This document shows, one piece after another, positions 1 through 9,066 of a stretch of 41,713 bases of DNA. Position numbers and translations under genes: made by a program. The DNA comes from an uncultured Eubacteriaceae bacterium (GTDB lineage: Bacteria; Bacillota; Clostridia; Lachnospirales; CAG-274). The notes beneath the pieces are model-generated. The model did not search any database. It was not told the origin of the DNA and saw only the letters and a list, made by a program, of their open reading frames with translations. The stretch lies in contig CAOJPS010000004.1 of the NCBI GenBank assembly GCA_948441255.1, forward strand, positions 1 through 41,713, given 5' to 3'. Every line of letters begins with the position of its first letter. Position 1 is the first letter of the stretch.

Positions 1-855
1 TTTCTTTATACAAAAATTTTGGTTGGATATATAAATGAATTGCATGAAAAGGGAGAATGTGAAAGGTTTTTTGACGTGTATAATAAAAGAGAACTTGAAC
101 TTGCCGCTCTTATGCATGATATAGGAAAAATAGTTATACCGAGAGAAATAATGAATAAGTCAACTCGTTTGGGGGACAAAATTAAAATTATATTACAGCG
201 TTTTGATTATTTGAAATGTTTGTATAAAATTGATTATTTGTCTGGCGAAATTTCTGAAGAAGAATGGATTGCCGCTGAAAAAGAGCTGAAAGAAATAAAA
301 ATAAAGATAAAAGAAATTAATCGACGTAACTCTTTGAACAAAGAGGAAATCGACTATATTAATAATATAGCGAAAAAATTTCATAAAAATCTTGACGGAG
401 AAATTATTAATTATTTGACTATAGGTGAAGCGGAATGTCTTGCTATACCTACAGGAAATCTTACGGACGCGGAACGTGAGATTATAAATTCTCATGTTAT
501 ATATACGGAAAAATATCTTAATAATATGACCCTTGGAAAGAGATTCTCAAGTATTGGAAAATGGGCCGGCGCTCATCACGAACTGCTTGACGGAAGCGGA
601 TATCCTAGGGGACTTAAAGGAGATGAGATTCCTTTTGAGTCCAGAATATTGACTGTTATTGATATATTTGAGGCTTTGACCTCAAGCGACAGACCTTATA
701 AAAAGGCTATGGCTAAAGAAAACGCTTTTGAGATTCTTCATAAAATGGCTGATGAAAATAAAATTGACAAAGAAGTATTGAGTTTATTTGAAGCCGCTGT
801 TAAATTGAGGGAAGAATGCCCGCAAGGGGGTAATTTATCTGATGAGGTGAAATAA
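1..855 (+). CDS. HD-GYP domain phosphohydrolase (putative c-di-GMP phosphodiesterase), 5'-partial; frame open to window edge
   Basis: Frame open from base 1 (FLYTKILVGYINELHEK...); motifs HDIGK and HHELLDGSGYPRGL. Confidence 0.85.
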   Translation, partial: FLYTKILVGYINELHEKGECERFFDVYNKRELELAALMHDIGKIVIPREIMNKSTRLGDKIKIILQRFDYLKCLYKIDYLSGEISEEEWIAAEKELKEIKIKIKEINRRNSLNKEEIDYINNIAKKFHKNLDGEIINYLTIGEAECLAIPTGNLTDAEREIINSHVIYTEKYLNNMTLGKRFSSIGKWAGAHHELLDGSGYPRGLKGDEIPFESRILTVIDIFEALTSSDRPYKKAMAKENAFEILHKMADENKIDKEVLSLFEAAVKLREECPQGGNLSDEVK

Positions 856-1640
856 TGATAGCGATAATACCTGAATTAAGTGACTTGAGTAATTGTGTTG
901 AATTTGCGGAAAAAAATTCTTTGGGATTTGAATATAATGATTTTTATGAGCCTTGTATTTTAGATGATAAATTAGAATTGGACAAAAGAATAAATATATA
1001 TAAGAGTTTGAACAGACCATATAAAAAAGATACTTTGCACGGCGCTTTTTATGATATTATACATTTTAGTGTTGATGAAAAAATAAGAAATCACAGTATA
1101 TATAGAATGACGCAGTCTATGGAAGTCGCTGAAAAACTTGGCTGCAGAGGAGTTGTTTTTCATACTAACATTAGTCCTTGCTTTGCTCATTCTCAATGGT
1201 ATATTAATGATTGGCTTGAAAAAAGTGTTATTGCTTTGGAAAAGCTTTTTGAGTATGCCGGGGATATTGAAATATATTTTGAAAATATGCTTGACAACAG
1301 TCCAGAGTATTTATATATGCTTTCTGAAAGTATGAAAAACGAAAAGAGATTTGGAGTGTGTCTTGATGTGGCACATTTGATGGTGATGAGCGGAAAAACT
1401 GAAATTTGGTTTGAGAAACTTGCTCCTTTTATAAAACATTTTCATTTTAATGATAATAATTTGCTTTATGACGAGCATTTGACTATAGGTAATGGGAAAA
1501 TTGACTGGAAACAAGTCTCTGTTCTTTTAAAACAATATAACCTTTTTGATGGAAATATAAGTAAATTGATTGAGGTTAGGGGTTTGAAAAGCGCGGAGGA
1601 GAGTTTTAAGTATATTAAAGATAATGAGTTGTTTGTATAA
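855..1640 (+). CDS. Sugar phosphate isomerase/epimerase-like TIM-barrel protein (AP endonuclease family 2 fold)
   Basis: 261 aa ORF; overlaps preceding stop (taATGa); GVVFHTN, YFENM, GVCLDVAHLMVMSG, HFHFNDNN patterns typical of the fold. Confidence 0.7.
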   Translation: MIAIIPELSDLSNCVEFAEKNSLGFEYNDFYEPCILDDKLELDKRINIYKSLNRPYKKDTLHGAFYDIIHFSVDEKIRNHSIYRMTQSMEVAEKLGCRGVVFHTNISPCFAHSQWYINDWLEKSVIALEKLFEYAGDIEIYFENMLDNSPEYLYMLSESMKNEKRFGVCLDVAHLMVMSGKTEIWFEKLAPFIKHFHFNDNNLLYDEHLTIGNGKIDWKQVSVLLKQYNLFDGNISKLIEVRGLKSAEESFKYIKDNELFV

Positions 1641-1641
1641 T

Positions 1642-1696
1642 GGAAACACCGTATAATTCAAAAAATTATTTTTATTATCCTTTGTGTGGTGTTTCC
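1642..1696. repeat. Element C: 55-bp palindromic mini-element, ends GGAAACACC / GGTGTTTCC
   Basis: Terminal inverted repeats; sequence matches the two ends of the longer element D at 5904-6044. Confidence 0.6.
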
Positions 1697-1748
1697 TGAG
1701 AATCAAAATATAGGAAACGTTAGTGTTTTTGGAAAGAGGTACATAATT

Positions 1749-2498
1749 TTGAATCAGTTTTTAAGGACAGAATATTTATTTGGAAAAGATAATATGCGTA
1801 TATTTGAAAATTCTAAAATAGCTGTTTTTGGTATTGGGGGTGTAGGCGGTTATGTCGTGGAGGCACTGGTCAGGAGTGGTATTGGCGCTGTTGATTTGAT
1901 TGACAACGACAGGGTTTCAGTTTCTAATATTAATCGGCAGATTATCGCTACAATGAAAACAGTGGGAATGTATAAAGCAGATGTGATGAAAGAACGTGTT
2001 TTAGATATTAATCCCAATATAAAAGTTAAAGCTTATAAAGTATTTTATATGCCTGATACGTCAGACCAATTTGACTTTTCACAATACGATTATGTTGTTG
2101 ACGCTATTGATACAGTGACGGGAAAAATTGAATTGATTATAAACGCTCAAAATGCTAATGTTCCTATTATAAGTTCTATGGGAGCGGGAAATAAAGTTAA
2201 TCCTACAGAATTTAAAGTCGCGGACATATTTGAAACTTCTGTTTGTCCTCTCGCGAAGGTTATGAGGCGTGAACTGAAAAAAAGAGGGGTTAGAAAGCTT
2301 AAAGTTGTGTATTCCCAGGAAAAGCCTATTATTTCTGTTTATGATAATGATAATTGTGAGAATGATTTTGATTTTTACTCAAAAGATAGTGAAAATTCTA
2401 TAAGACGCAAACAGATTCCTGGGAGTGCTGCTTTTGTTCCGTCTGTCGCTGGACTTATTATTGCTGGCGAGGTTTTGAAAGATTTATCAAAACTGTAA
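1749..2498 (+). CDS. tcdA: ThiF/E1-like family, tRNA threonylcarbamoyladenosine dehydratase (TcdA-like)
   Basis: TTG start behind AAGAGG (ORF track begins at 1686 inside a repeat); KIAVFGIGGVGGYVVEALVRSGIG, DNDRVSVSNINRQ, DAIDTVTGKIELI. Confidence 0.85.
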   Translation: MNQFLRTEYLFGKDNMRIFENSKIAVFGIGGVGGYVVEALVRSGIGAVDLIDNDRVSVSNINRQIIATMKTVGMYKADVMKERVLDINPNIKVKAYKVFYMPDTSDQFDFSQYDYVVDAIDTVTGKIELIINAQNANVPIISSMGAGNKVNPTEFKVADIFETSVCPLAKVMRRELKKRGVRKLKVVYSQEKPIISVYDNDNCENDFDFYSKDSENSIRRKQIPGSAAFVPSVAGLIIAGEVLKDLSKL

Positions 2499-2514
2499 AA
2501 ATCACGGCAAAGCC

Positions 2515-2742
2515 CCATATGCGCTGAGTTAAGACCGTGGGACGCTATCCCACACCCTGTAAGCCCTTTAAAAAGGGCTTAACCCTAAACTTTAACATGC
2601 AAAAACTATCGTTTTCGCTGATTATTTTAATAAACTATTCGAAAAACGTAGTTTTTCGTAAAAGTTTTTGCCTCGCTTTTTTCAAAAAGCGAGTGGAGTT
2701 TGAGGCAGAGCCTCAAGGTTTTTGCTAACTTAGTGCATATGG
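2515..2742. mobile_element. Element A: 228-bp MITE-like element with 17-bp imperfect inverted ends and five internal hairpins
   Basis: CCATATGCGCTGAGTTA / TAACTTAGTGCATATGG ends (15/17); GGCAAAGCCC at both flanks; shares core with element B at 38749-38977. Confidence 0.6.
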
Positions 2743-2856
2743 TGGCAAAGCCCAAAGGTTTTAATTTATTAAACGAATGTGATGTTTTCCAGAATTTTGT
2801 GGAAAAATTTTAAAGAATGTGATATAATAATTCAATATTTGATTGGAGGTGTTTTT

Positions 2857-4137
2857 GTGAATATTAAATTGGAAAATATTCTCGCGGTTATAAGTGATGA
2901 GGATAATTATGAAATAAGAGAAACCAGTATATTTATAAAAGATGGGATTATTGCCGGAATTGATGATTTTGATGGAGTGTTTGAGGCGGATAAGGTTATT
3001 GACGGCAAAAATAAATTGGTTATTCCTGGGTTGATTAATTGTCATACACATACTTATATGTCTGTATTTAGAAATATAGCTGACGATTTGTCGTTTGATG
3101 AATGGCTTTTTAAAAATATTATGCCGAGAGAGGACAAACTTTCTTCTGAAGATGCTTATTGGGGCGCTTTGCTTTCCTGTATTGAAATGATTAAAACAGG
3201 CACTACTTGTTTTCTTGATATGCATATGTTTAAAAATCAGACCGCTAAAGCCACTGTTGATTCTGGTATGAGAGCTGTTATATCAAGAGGGCTTTCTGGC
3301 GAGAACAGAAGTGAAGACGGCGCTGTACGAAGAATTAATGAGGCTTTGGAGGAGTTTGAGGAATGGAAAAATGAAAAAAAGCTTTCGTTTATGCTTGCTC
3401 CTCACGCTATTTATACTTGTGGGACGGATTATATTAAATTTATTATTGATAAAGCTAAAGAATATAATCTGCCACTTCATACACATTTGTCTGAAACAAG
3501 ATATGAAGTTTCGGAATCTGAAAAAAATTATGGTATGACTCCTGTTCAGTATCTTGACAGCCTTGGTTTTTTTGAATTGAATACAGTTGCCGCTCATTGT
3601 GTGCATCTTAAAGACTCGGATTTTAAAATATTTAAGAAAAAAAATGTAAATGTGGTTTTAAATCCTAAGAGTAATATGAAACTGGGAAATGGATTCGCGC
3701 CTGTTTATAGAATGATTAATGAGGGAATTAACGTTTGTATGGGAACAGACAGTGCTGCAAGTAATAATAGTTTGAATTTATTTTCTGATATGAATTGTAC
3801 CGCTCTTATTCATAAGGCGGTAAATGAAAACCCTAAAGCTGTTACAGCTTTTGAGGTGTTTAAGGCGGCTACTATTAATGGAGCGAAGGCTCTTGGAATT
3901 AATTCGGGACAGATTAAAGAGGGAAAAGCTGCTGACCTTGCTATTCTTGATTTGAATTGTCCTCAGATGCGTCCGAAAAACAATATTATTGCGGCGCTTT
4001 CTTATTCCGCTAATGGTTCGGAGGTTGATACGGTTATTATTGACGGTGAGATTGTTATGGAAAACAGAAAATTGTTGAATGTTGATGAAAATGAGGTTTA
4101 TGAAAGTGTTGAGAAAATAGCTGAAAAAATAAAATAA
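2857..4137 (+). CDS. mtaD: Amidohydrolase, 5-methylthioadenosine/S-adenosylhomocysteine deaminase family
   Basis: GTG start behind TTGGAGGTG; GLINCHTHTYMSVFRNIADD, HLSETRYEV, AHCVHL, MGTDSAASNNSLN metal-site motifs. Confidence 0.85.
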   Translation: MNIKLENILAVISDEDNYEIRETSIFIKDGIIAGIDDFDGVFEADKVIDGKNKLVIPGLINCHTHTYMSVFRNIADDLSFDEWLFKNIMPREDKLSSEDAYWGALLSCIEMIKTGTTCFLDMHMFKNQTAKATVDSGMRAVISRGLSGENRSEDGAVRRINEALEEFEEWKNEKKLSFMLAPHAIYTCGTDYIKFIIDKAKEYNLPLHTHLSETRYEVSESEKNYGMTPVQYLDSLGFFELNTVAAHCVHLKDSDFKIFKKKNVNVVLNPKSNMKLGNGFAPVYRMINEGINVCMGTDSAASNNSLNLFSDMNCTALIHKAVNENPKAVTAFEVFKAATINGAKALGINSGQIKEGKAADLAILDLNCPQMRPKNNIIAALSYSANGSEVDTVIIDGEIVMENRKLLNVDENEVYESVEKIAEKIK

Positions 4138-4158
4138 CTGATTTTGGAGGTTTTTGAA

Positions 4159-5397
4159 TTGAAAAGTGAGATTTATGATTTGAATCTTTGGGAAAGCGGA
4201 CAAAAGAAAATTGACTGGGTAAAACAAAATATGGATTTACTTAGAAGTATTGAAGAAGAATTTTCTAAAGATAAGCCTTTTGCTGGACTAAAAATTGCTC
4301 TTTCTATTCATCTTGAGGCTAAAACGGCTTATTTATGTAAGGTTTTGGCGGCAGGCGGAGCACAAATGTATGTTACGGGAAGCAACCCTTTATCGACGCA
4401 GGACGATGTCGCGGCGGCTCTTGTTCACGATGGACTTAATGTTTTCGCTAAATACGGCGCTACAGAGGAAGAGTATGAAAGACATATTTCTAAAGTTATT
4501 GAAGCGGGGCCTAATATTATTATTGATGATGGCGGTGATTTGGTTAATTTGATTCACAACAAATATCCAGAAAAGATTGCTGATGTAATTGGCGGGTGCG
4601 AGGAAACAACTACAGGGATTATTCGCCTTATTGGTATGAATAAAGAAAACAAGCTTAAATTTCCTATGGTTTTGGTGAATAATGCTAAGTGCAAATATTT
4701 ATTTGACAATAGATATGGAACGGGTCAGTCTGTTTGGGACGGAATTAATAGAACTACTAATTTAATTGTTGCTGGAAAAAATGTTGTTGTCGCTGGATAT
4801 GGCTGGTGTGGAAAAGGCGTCGCTATGCGGGCAAAGGGACTTGGCGCTTCTGTTATTGTTACGGAAATTGACCCCATTAAGGCTATGGAAGCTGTTATGG
4901 ATGGCTTTAAGGTTATGAAAATGGAGGAAGCCGCTAAAATAGGTGATTTCTTTGTTACTGTGACTGGATGCTGTGATGTTATTACTGAAAATTCTTTTAA
5001 AGTTATGAAAGACGGCGCTATTTTATGCAACGCTGGTCATTTTGATGTTGAGGTTGATGTTAAGGGGCTTAAGAAAATCGCTGTTGAGGAAAAAGCGGCG
5101 AGAAATAATATTATGGGATATAGAATGCAAAATGGTAATTGGCTTTATGTTATAGCGGAAGGCAGGTTGGTTAATCTTGCCGCCGGCGACGGGCATCCTG
5201 CCGAGATTATGGATATGAGTTTTGCTATTCAAGCTTTGAGCGCTTTATATCTTGTTAAGAATAAAGGCTCTTTTGATGAAAATATTATTTATGTTCCAGA
5301 GGAAGTTGATAAGGAAGTTTCCAGAAGAAAGCTTAAATTTTGGAATCTTCAAATCGATGAACTTACAGAAAAGCAAAAAAAATATTTGAACATATAG
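4159..5397 (+). CDS. ahcY: Adenosylhomocysteinase (S-adenosyl/S-inosyl-homocysteine hydrolase family)
   Basis: TTG start behind TTGGAGG; IIIDDGGDLVNLIH, GGCEETTTGIIRL, VVAGYGWCGKGVAMRAKGLGA, AAGDGHPAEIMDMSF. Confidence 0.9.
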   Translation: MKSEIYDLNLWESGQKKIDWVKQNMDLLRSIEEEFSKDKPFAGLKIALSIHLEAKTAYLCKVLAAGGAQMYVTGSNPLSTQDDVAAALVHDGLNVFAKYGATEEEYERHISKVIEAGPNIIIDDGGDLVNLIHNKYPEKIADVIGGCEETTTGIIRLIGMNKENKLKFPMVLVNNAKCKYLFDNRYGTGQSVWDGINRTTNLIVAGKNVVVAGYGWCGKGVAMRAKGLGASVIVTEIDPIKAMEAVMDGFKVMKMEEAAKIGDFFVTVTGCCDVITENSFKVMKDGAILCNAGHFDVEVDVKGLKKIAVEEKAARNNIMGYRMQNGNWLYVIAEGRLVNLAAGDGHPAEIMDMSFAIQALSALYLVKNKGSFDENIIYVPEEVDKEVSRRKLKFWNLQIDELTEKQKKYLNI

Positions 5398-5418
5398 AGG
5401 AGAAATATAAAATTTTTG

Positions 5419-5475
5419 AGTGATACGGATGGATATTTTAAGAATGAAGTCTGTATCACTTTTTATATTTTTTAG
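5419..5475 (+). terminator. Rho-independent terminator downstream of ahcY
   Basis: AGTGATAC ... GTATCACT followed by TTTTTATATTTTTT. Confidence 0.75.
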
Positions 5476-5690
5476 GTGTTTAATATATTAAAACTATAAT
5501 TAATAGAAAATTCTTTTTTGTTTTGTATGATTATCATCTGGATTTTTTAACAAGTTTATTTTTTTGGAAAAATAAATAAAAAACGATAATGCGTCTTATC
5601 TTTTTAAAGTAAAATTATACAATAAAATCAAAAATAAATTTGATATTTATAAAAAATTATAAAAATTTTTGTGAATATGTCATAATAGTA

Positions 5691-5719
5691 TTGACCTTTT
5701 TTGTATATTGTGTTATAAA
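5691..5719 (+). promoter_or_regulatory. Putative sigma-A promoter TTGACC-N17-TATAAA in the ahcY-purM intergenic region
   Basis: Near-consensus -35/-10 with 17-nt spacer; a hairpin (5727-5758) begins at the predicted start site. Confidence 0.55.
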
Positions 5720-5817
5720 TATATATGTGTCTATTTAATGAATTGGTGAAACAGACGCTTATTTATGAATTAAAATTTTACATATTGTTTTACTGTTAAA
5801 TACTGTTTATTGAAAAA

Positions 5818-6063
5818 TCTTAATTATGCGAAAATAATAAAGAGAATGAACAAGCAAAATTTAATGAGGCTTGATATATTAAGATTTTTTTATTTTGAGC
5901 TAAGGAAATGCCGCATAATTCAAAAAATAAAAATAATTTTAGCGTGAGCTGCAAAAAAATTGAGCAGAAGTGCGAGTTTTTAAACTTGCTTGGAGCGTAT
6001 TTTTTTGCGAAATTATTTTTATTTCCTCTTTGTGCGGTGTTTCCCTGAAAGTTTTGCGAATTG
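5818..6063. repeat. Repeat R copy 1, interrupted by element D (left 5818-5903, right 6045-6063)
   Basis: Aligns by eye with the uninterrupted copy at 22605-22708. Confidence 0.5.
5904..6044. mobile_element. Element D: 141-bp long-hairpin element, ends GGAAATGCC / GGTGTTTCC, flanked by CTAA / CTGA
   Basis: Terminal inverted repeats; internal complementary arms ATAAAAATAATTT / AAATTATTTTTAT; interrupts repeat R. Confidence 0.65.
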
Positions 6064-6088
6064 TTTTAAATTTAAGGAGGATATTTGA

Positions 6089-7114
6089 ATGGACTATAAA
6101 TCGGCAGGCGTTGATGTTGAGGCAGGATATAAATCCGTTGAACTTATGAAAAAATATGTCAAAGGCACTTTTAGAAAGGAAGTTATGACTGATTTGGGAG
6201 GTTTTGGCGGACTTTTTTCAATTGCTAAAGCTAAGGATATGAAAGAGCCGGTTCTTGTTTCTGGTACTGACGGAGTTGGAACAAAGCTTAAGCTTGCTTT
6301 TATAATGAATAAGCACGATACTATTGGTATTGACGCGGTTGCTATGTGTGTTAATGACGTTGTTTGCAGCGGAGCTGAACCTTTGTTTTTTTTGGATTAT
6401 ATTGCCTGCGGTAAAAATTTTCCGGAAAAAATCGCTCTTATTGTTAAGGGAGTAGCTGAGGGCTGCGAACAGGCCGGAGCATCTCTTATTGGAGGGGAAA
6501 CCGCTGAAATGCCAGGATTTTATCCTGCTGATGAATATGACCTTGCTGGTTTTACAGTTGGTATACTTGATAAGGCTAACGTTATTGACGGGAGCGAAAT
6601 TATGGAGGGAGATGTTCTTATAGGAATAGCGTCAAGCGGAATCCATTCAAACGGTTATTCTCTTGTGAGAAAGGTTTTTGATATTTCAGAAGAAACAGTG
6701 CAACAATATTTTGACGAACTTGGATTGACTTTGGGAGAAGCTTTGCTTATTCCTACAAAGATTTATGTTAAATCTGTTTTGGAGCTTATTAAGAATATTA
6801 AGGTTAAAGGTATAAGCCATATTACTGGAGGCGGGTTTGTTGAAAATATTCCGCGAATGCTCCCTGACGGAATAAAGGCGGTTATTAATGAGGGGACTTG
6901 GCCTGTTTTGCCTGTTTTTGAACTTTTGCAGAAAAAGGGAGATATTGATAGAATGTCTATGTATAATACTTTTAATATGGGTATTGGTATGGTTTTGGCA
7001 GTTGATAAGGCCGACGCTGAAAAGACAATTGATATTCTTGAAAAACAGGGGGAAAAGGCTTATATAATTGGAGAAACAGCCAAAGGAGATGGAATTGATA
7101 TATGCTTAAAATAG
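6089..7114 (+). CDS. purM: Phosphoribosylformylglycinamidine cyclo-ligase
   Basis: [63 protein letters not shown]. Confidence 0.97.
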   Translation: MDYKSAGVDVEAGYKSVELMKKYVKGTFRKEVMTDLGGFGGLFSIAKAKDMKEPVLVSGTDGVGTKLKLAFIMNKHDTIGIDAVAMCVNDVVCSGAEPLFFLDYIACGKNFPEKIALIVKGVAEGCEQAGASLIGGETAEMPGFYPADEYDLAGFTVGILDKANVIDGSEIMEGDVLIGIASSGIHSNGYSLVRKVFDISEETVQQYFDELGLTLGEALLIPTKIYVKSVLELIKNIKVKGISHITGGGFVENIPRMLPDGIKAVINEGTWPVLPVFELLQKKGDIDRMSMYNTFNMGIGMVLAVDKADAEKTIDILEKQGEKAYIIGETAKGDGIDICLK

Positions 7115-7725
7115 GAGTTCTCGTTTCAGGCGGGGGAACTAATTTACAAGCTATTATTGACGCTATTGACGCGGGGAAAATTAATGGTGAAATTGTCGCC
7201 GTTGTGAGCAACAGAAAAGACGCTTACGCCCTTGAACGCGCAAAAAAGCATAATATCGAAACGGCTTGGATTTCAAAAAAACAGTTTGTCTCTTTTGATG
7301 AATATGAAGACGCTTTAATTGATTATTTTAAGGCAAAAAATGTTGGTCTTGTTATTTTTGCCGGTTTTATGGTTATATTGACTTCAAAGTTTGCTGACGC
7401 TTTTAAAAATAAAATTATTAATATTCACCCTTCTCTCATACCATCTTTCTGCGGAAAGGGATTTTATGGACTGAAAGTACACGAGGCTGCTTTGGCTAAA
7501 GGTGTTAAAGTTACAGGCGCTACGGTTCATTTTGTTGATTCTGAAGCTGATACTGGTCCTATTATCTTGCAAAAGGCTGTTGAGGTGAAAGAGGGAGATA
7601 CTCCCGAAATTTTACAAAAAAGAGTTATGGAGCAGGCGGAATGGGTTATTTTTCCGGAGGCTGTCAGGCTTTTTGCGGAAGAAAAGCTTGTTGTTGAAAA
7701 TAACATTGTTAGGAGAGTTGATTGA
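7102..7725 (+). CDS. purN: Phosphoribosylglycinamide formyltransferase
   Basis: [61 protein letters not shown]. Confidence 0.97.
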   Translation: MLKIGVLVSGGGTNLQAIIDAIDAGKINGEIVAVVSNRKDAYALERAKKHNIETAWISKKQFVSFDEYEDALIDYFKAKNVGLVIFAGFMVILTSKFADAFKNKIINIHPSLIPSFCGKGFYGLKVHEAALAKGVKVTGATVHFVDSEADTGPIILQKAVEVKEGDTPEILQKRVMEQAEWVIFPEAVRLFAEEKLVVENNIVRRVD

Positions 7726-8990
7726 TGAAAGTTTTGGTTGTCGGAGGAGGAGGAAGAGAACACGCTATTGTTCTTAAACTTAAAGAATCCAAAAAAATTG
7801 ACAAGATTTACTGCGCGCCGGGTAATGCCGGAATTTCACGTGACGCTCAGTGTGTTGATATTAAAGCTACAGATATTTTTGCTTTGGCTGATTTTGCTAA
7901 AAGCGAGAAAATTGATTTTACTGTTGTTGGAATGGATGACCCTCTTGTTATGGGTATTGTTGACGAGTTTGAAAAACAGGGGCTTAGAATTTTTGGCCCA
8001 AGAAAAAACGCTGCTATTATTGAGGGCAGCAAGGCTTTTTCAAAGGAACTTATGAAAAAATATAATATACCTACCGCTAAATATGAAACTTTTAGTGATT
8101 TTGAAAGCGCTTATTCTTACATAAAAGAAAATAAACTTCCTATTGTTGTGAAAGCTGACGGTCTTGCTCTTGGAAAAGGCGTTATTATATGCAATAGCCT
8201 TGAAGAAGCGAAAGCTGGTCTTAAACAAATTATGATTGATAAAAAGTTCGGGGAATCTGGAAGCAAGGTTGTTGTTGAGGAATTTTTGACGGGACCGGAA
8301 GTTTCAGTTTTGTCATTTTGTGATGGAACTACTCTTATTCCTATGGTTTCCGCTCAAGACCATAAACGTGCTTTTGACGGCGATGAGGGACTTAATACGG
8401 GAGGTATGGGAACTTTTTCTCCAAGCAGAATTTATACTGATGAAATCGCTGACGTATGTATGGAAAAAATATTTAAACCCACAGTTTCCGCGCTTAAAAA
8501 AGAGGGCAGGGAATTTAAGGGGATTATTTATTTTGGGCTTATGATTACAGACGATGGTCCTAAAGTTATAGAATATAACGCTAGATTTGGCGACCCCGAA
8601 ACACAAGTTATTTTACCTCGGCTTGAAAGCGATTTGCTTGAGGTTTTTGAGGCTTGCGTTGACGGAACTTTGGATAAAATAGAGGTTAAATGGAAAAATA
8701 ACGCTGCCGCTTGTGTTATTCTGGCTTCGGGAGGATATCCGGAAAGTTATGATAAGGGATTTCCTATTTATGGACTTGAAAATTGTGACAGGAGAGATGA
8801 TATTTTTGTTTATCACGCTGGAACGGCTTTAAAAGATAATGGTTTTGTTACAAACGGAGGACGTGTTCTTGGTATTACAGGTGTAGGAAAAAATCTTGAC
8901 GAGGCTATTAAGATTGCTTATCAGGGCGTTGATTTGGTAAGTTTTGATAAAATGCACTTTAGGCGTGATATAGGTGTAAAGAGGAGTTAA
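7725..8990 (+). CDS. purD: Phosphoribosylamine--glycine ligase
   Basis: [47 protein letters not shown]. Confidence 0.97.
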   Translation: MKVLVVGGGGREHAIVLKLKESKKIDKIYCAPGNAGISRDAQCVDIKATDIFALADFAKSEKIDFTVVGMDDPLVMGIVDEFEKQGLRIFGPRKNAAIIEGSKAFSKELMKKYNIPTAKYETFSDFESAYSYIKENKLPIVVKADGLALGKGVIICNSLEEAKAGLKQIMIDKKFGESGSKVVVEEFLTGPEVSVLSFCDGTTLIPMVSAQDHKRAFDGDEGLNTGGMGTFSPSRIYTDEIADVCMEKIFKPTVSALKKEGREFKGIIYFGLMITDDGPKVIEYNARFGDPETQVILPRLESDLLEVFEACVDGTLDKIEVKWKNNAAACVILASGGYPESYDKGFPIYGLENCDRRDDIFVYHAGTALKDNGFVTNGGRVLGITGVGKNLDEAIKIAYQGVDLVSFDKMHFRRDIGVKRS

Positions 8991-9017
8991 AAAGTTTAAT
9001 CTTATTGAAAAAATCTA

Positions 9018-9046
9018 TTTACTTTATACTTGAGTTTTGGTATAAT
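9018..9046 (+). promoter_or_regulatory. Putative sigma-A promoter (TTTACT-N17-TATAAT with TGG extended -10) for the fla/che operon
   Basis: Motif spacing; lies directly upstream of flgB. Confidence 0.55.
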
Positions 9047-9066
9047 TGTAAAGAAGGAGTGTTTCT

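Noticed and set aside
1686-1748. Extended start of the tcdA ORF
   Set aside because: The extension begins inside element C; a TTG with a good RBS at 1749 matches the expected family N-terminus.
2537-2728. 63-aa plus-strand ORF
   Set aside because: Lies wholly inside palindromic element A; hairpins explain the sequence.
2506-2753. GGCAAAGCCC on both sides of element A as a 10-bp target duplication
   Set aside because: The left copy overlaps the inverted end by one base and the motif is itself near-palindromic, so it may be part of a larger repeat; TA at the boundaries is equally plausible.
5740-5760. GAATTGGTGAAACAGACGC resembles a tRNA-Leu D-arm
   Set aside because: No acceptor stem, anticodon arm or T-loop (GGTTCRA) at the required distances.
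5400-6088. Purine riboswitch upstream of purM
   Set aside because: No guanine/adenine-riboswitch core or PRPP/ZTP consensus recognised; only a generic structured leader is proposed.
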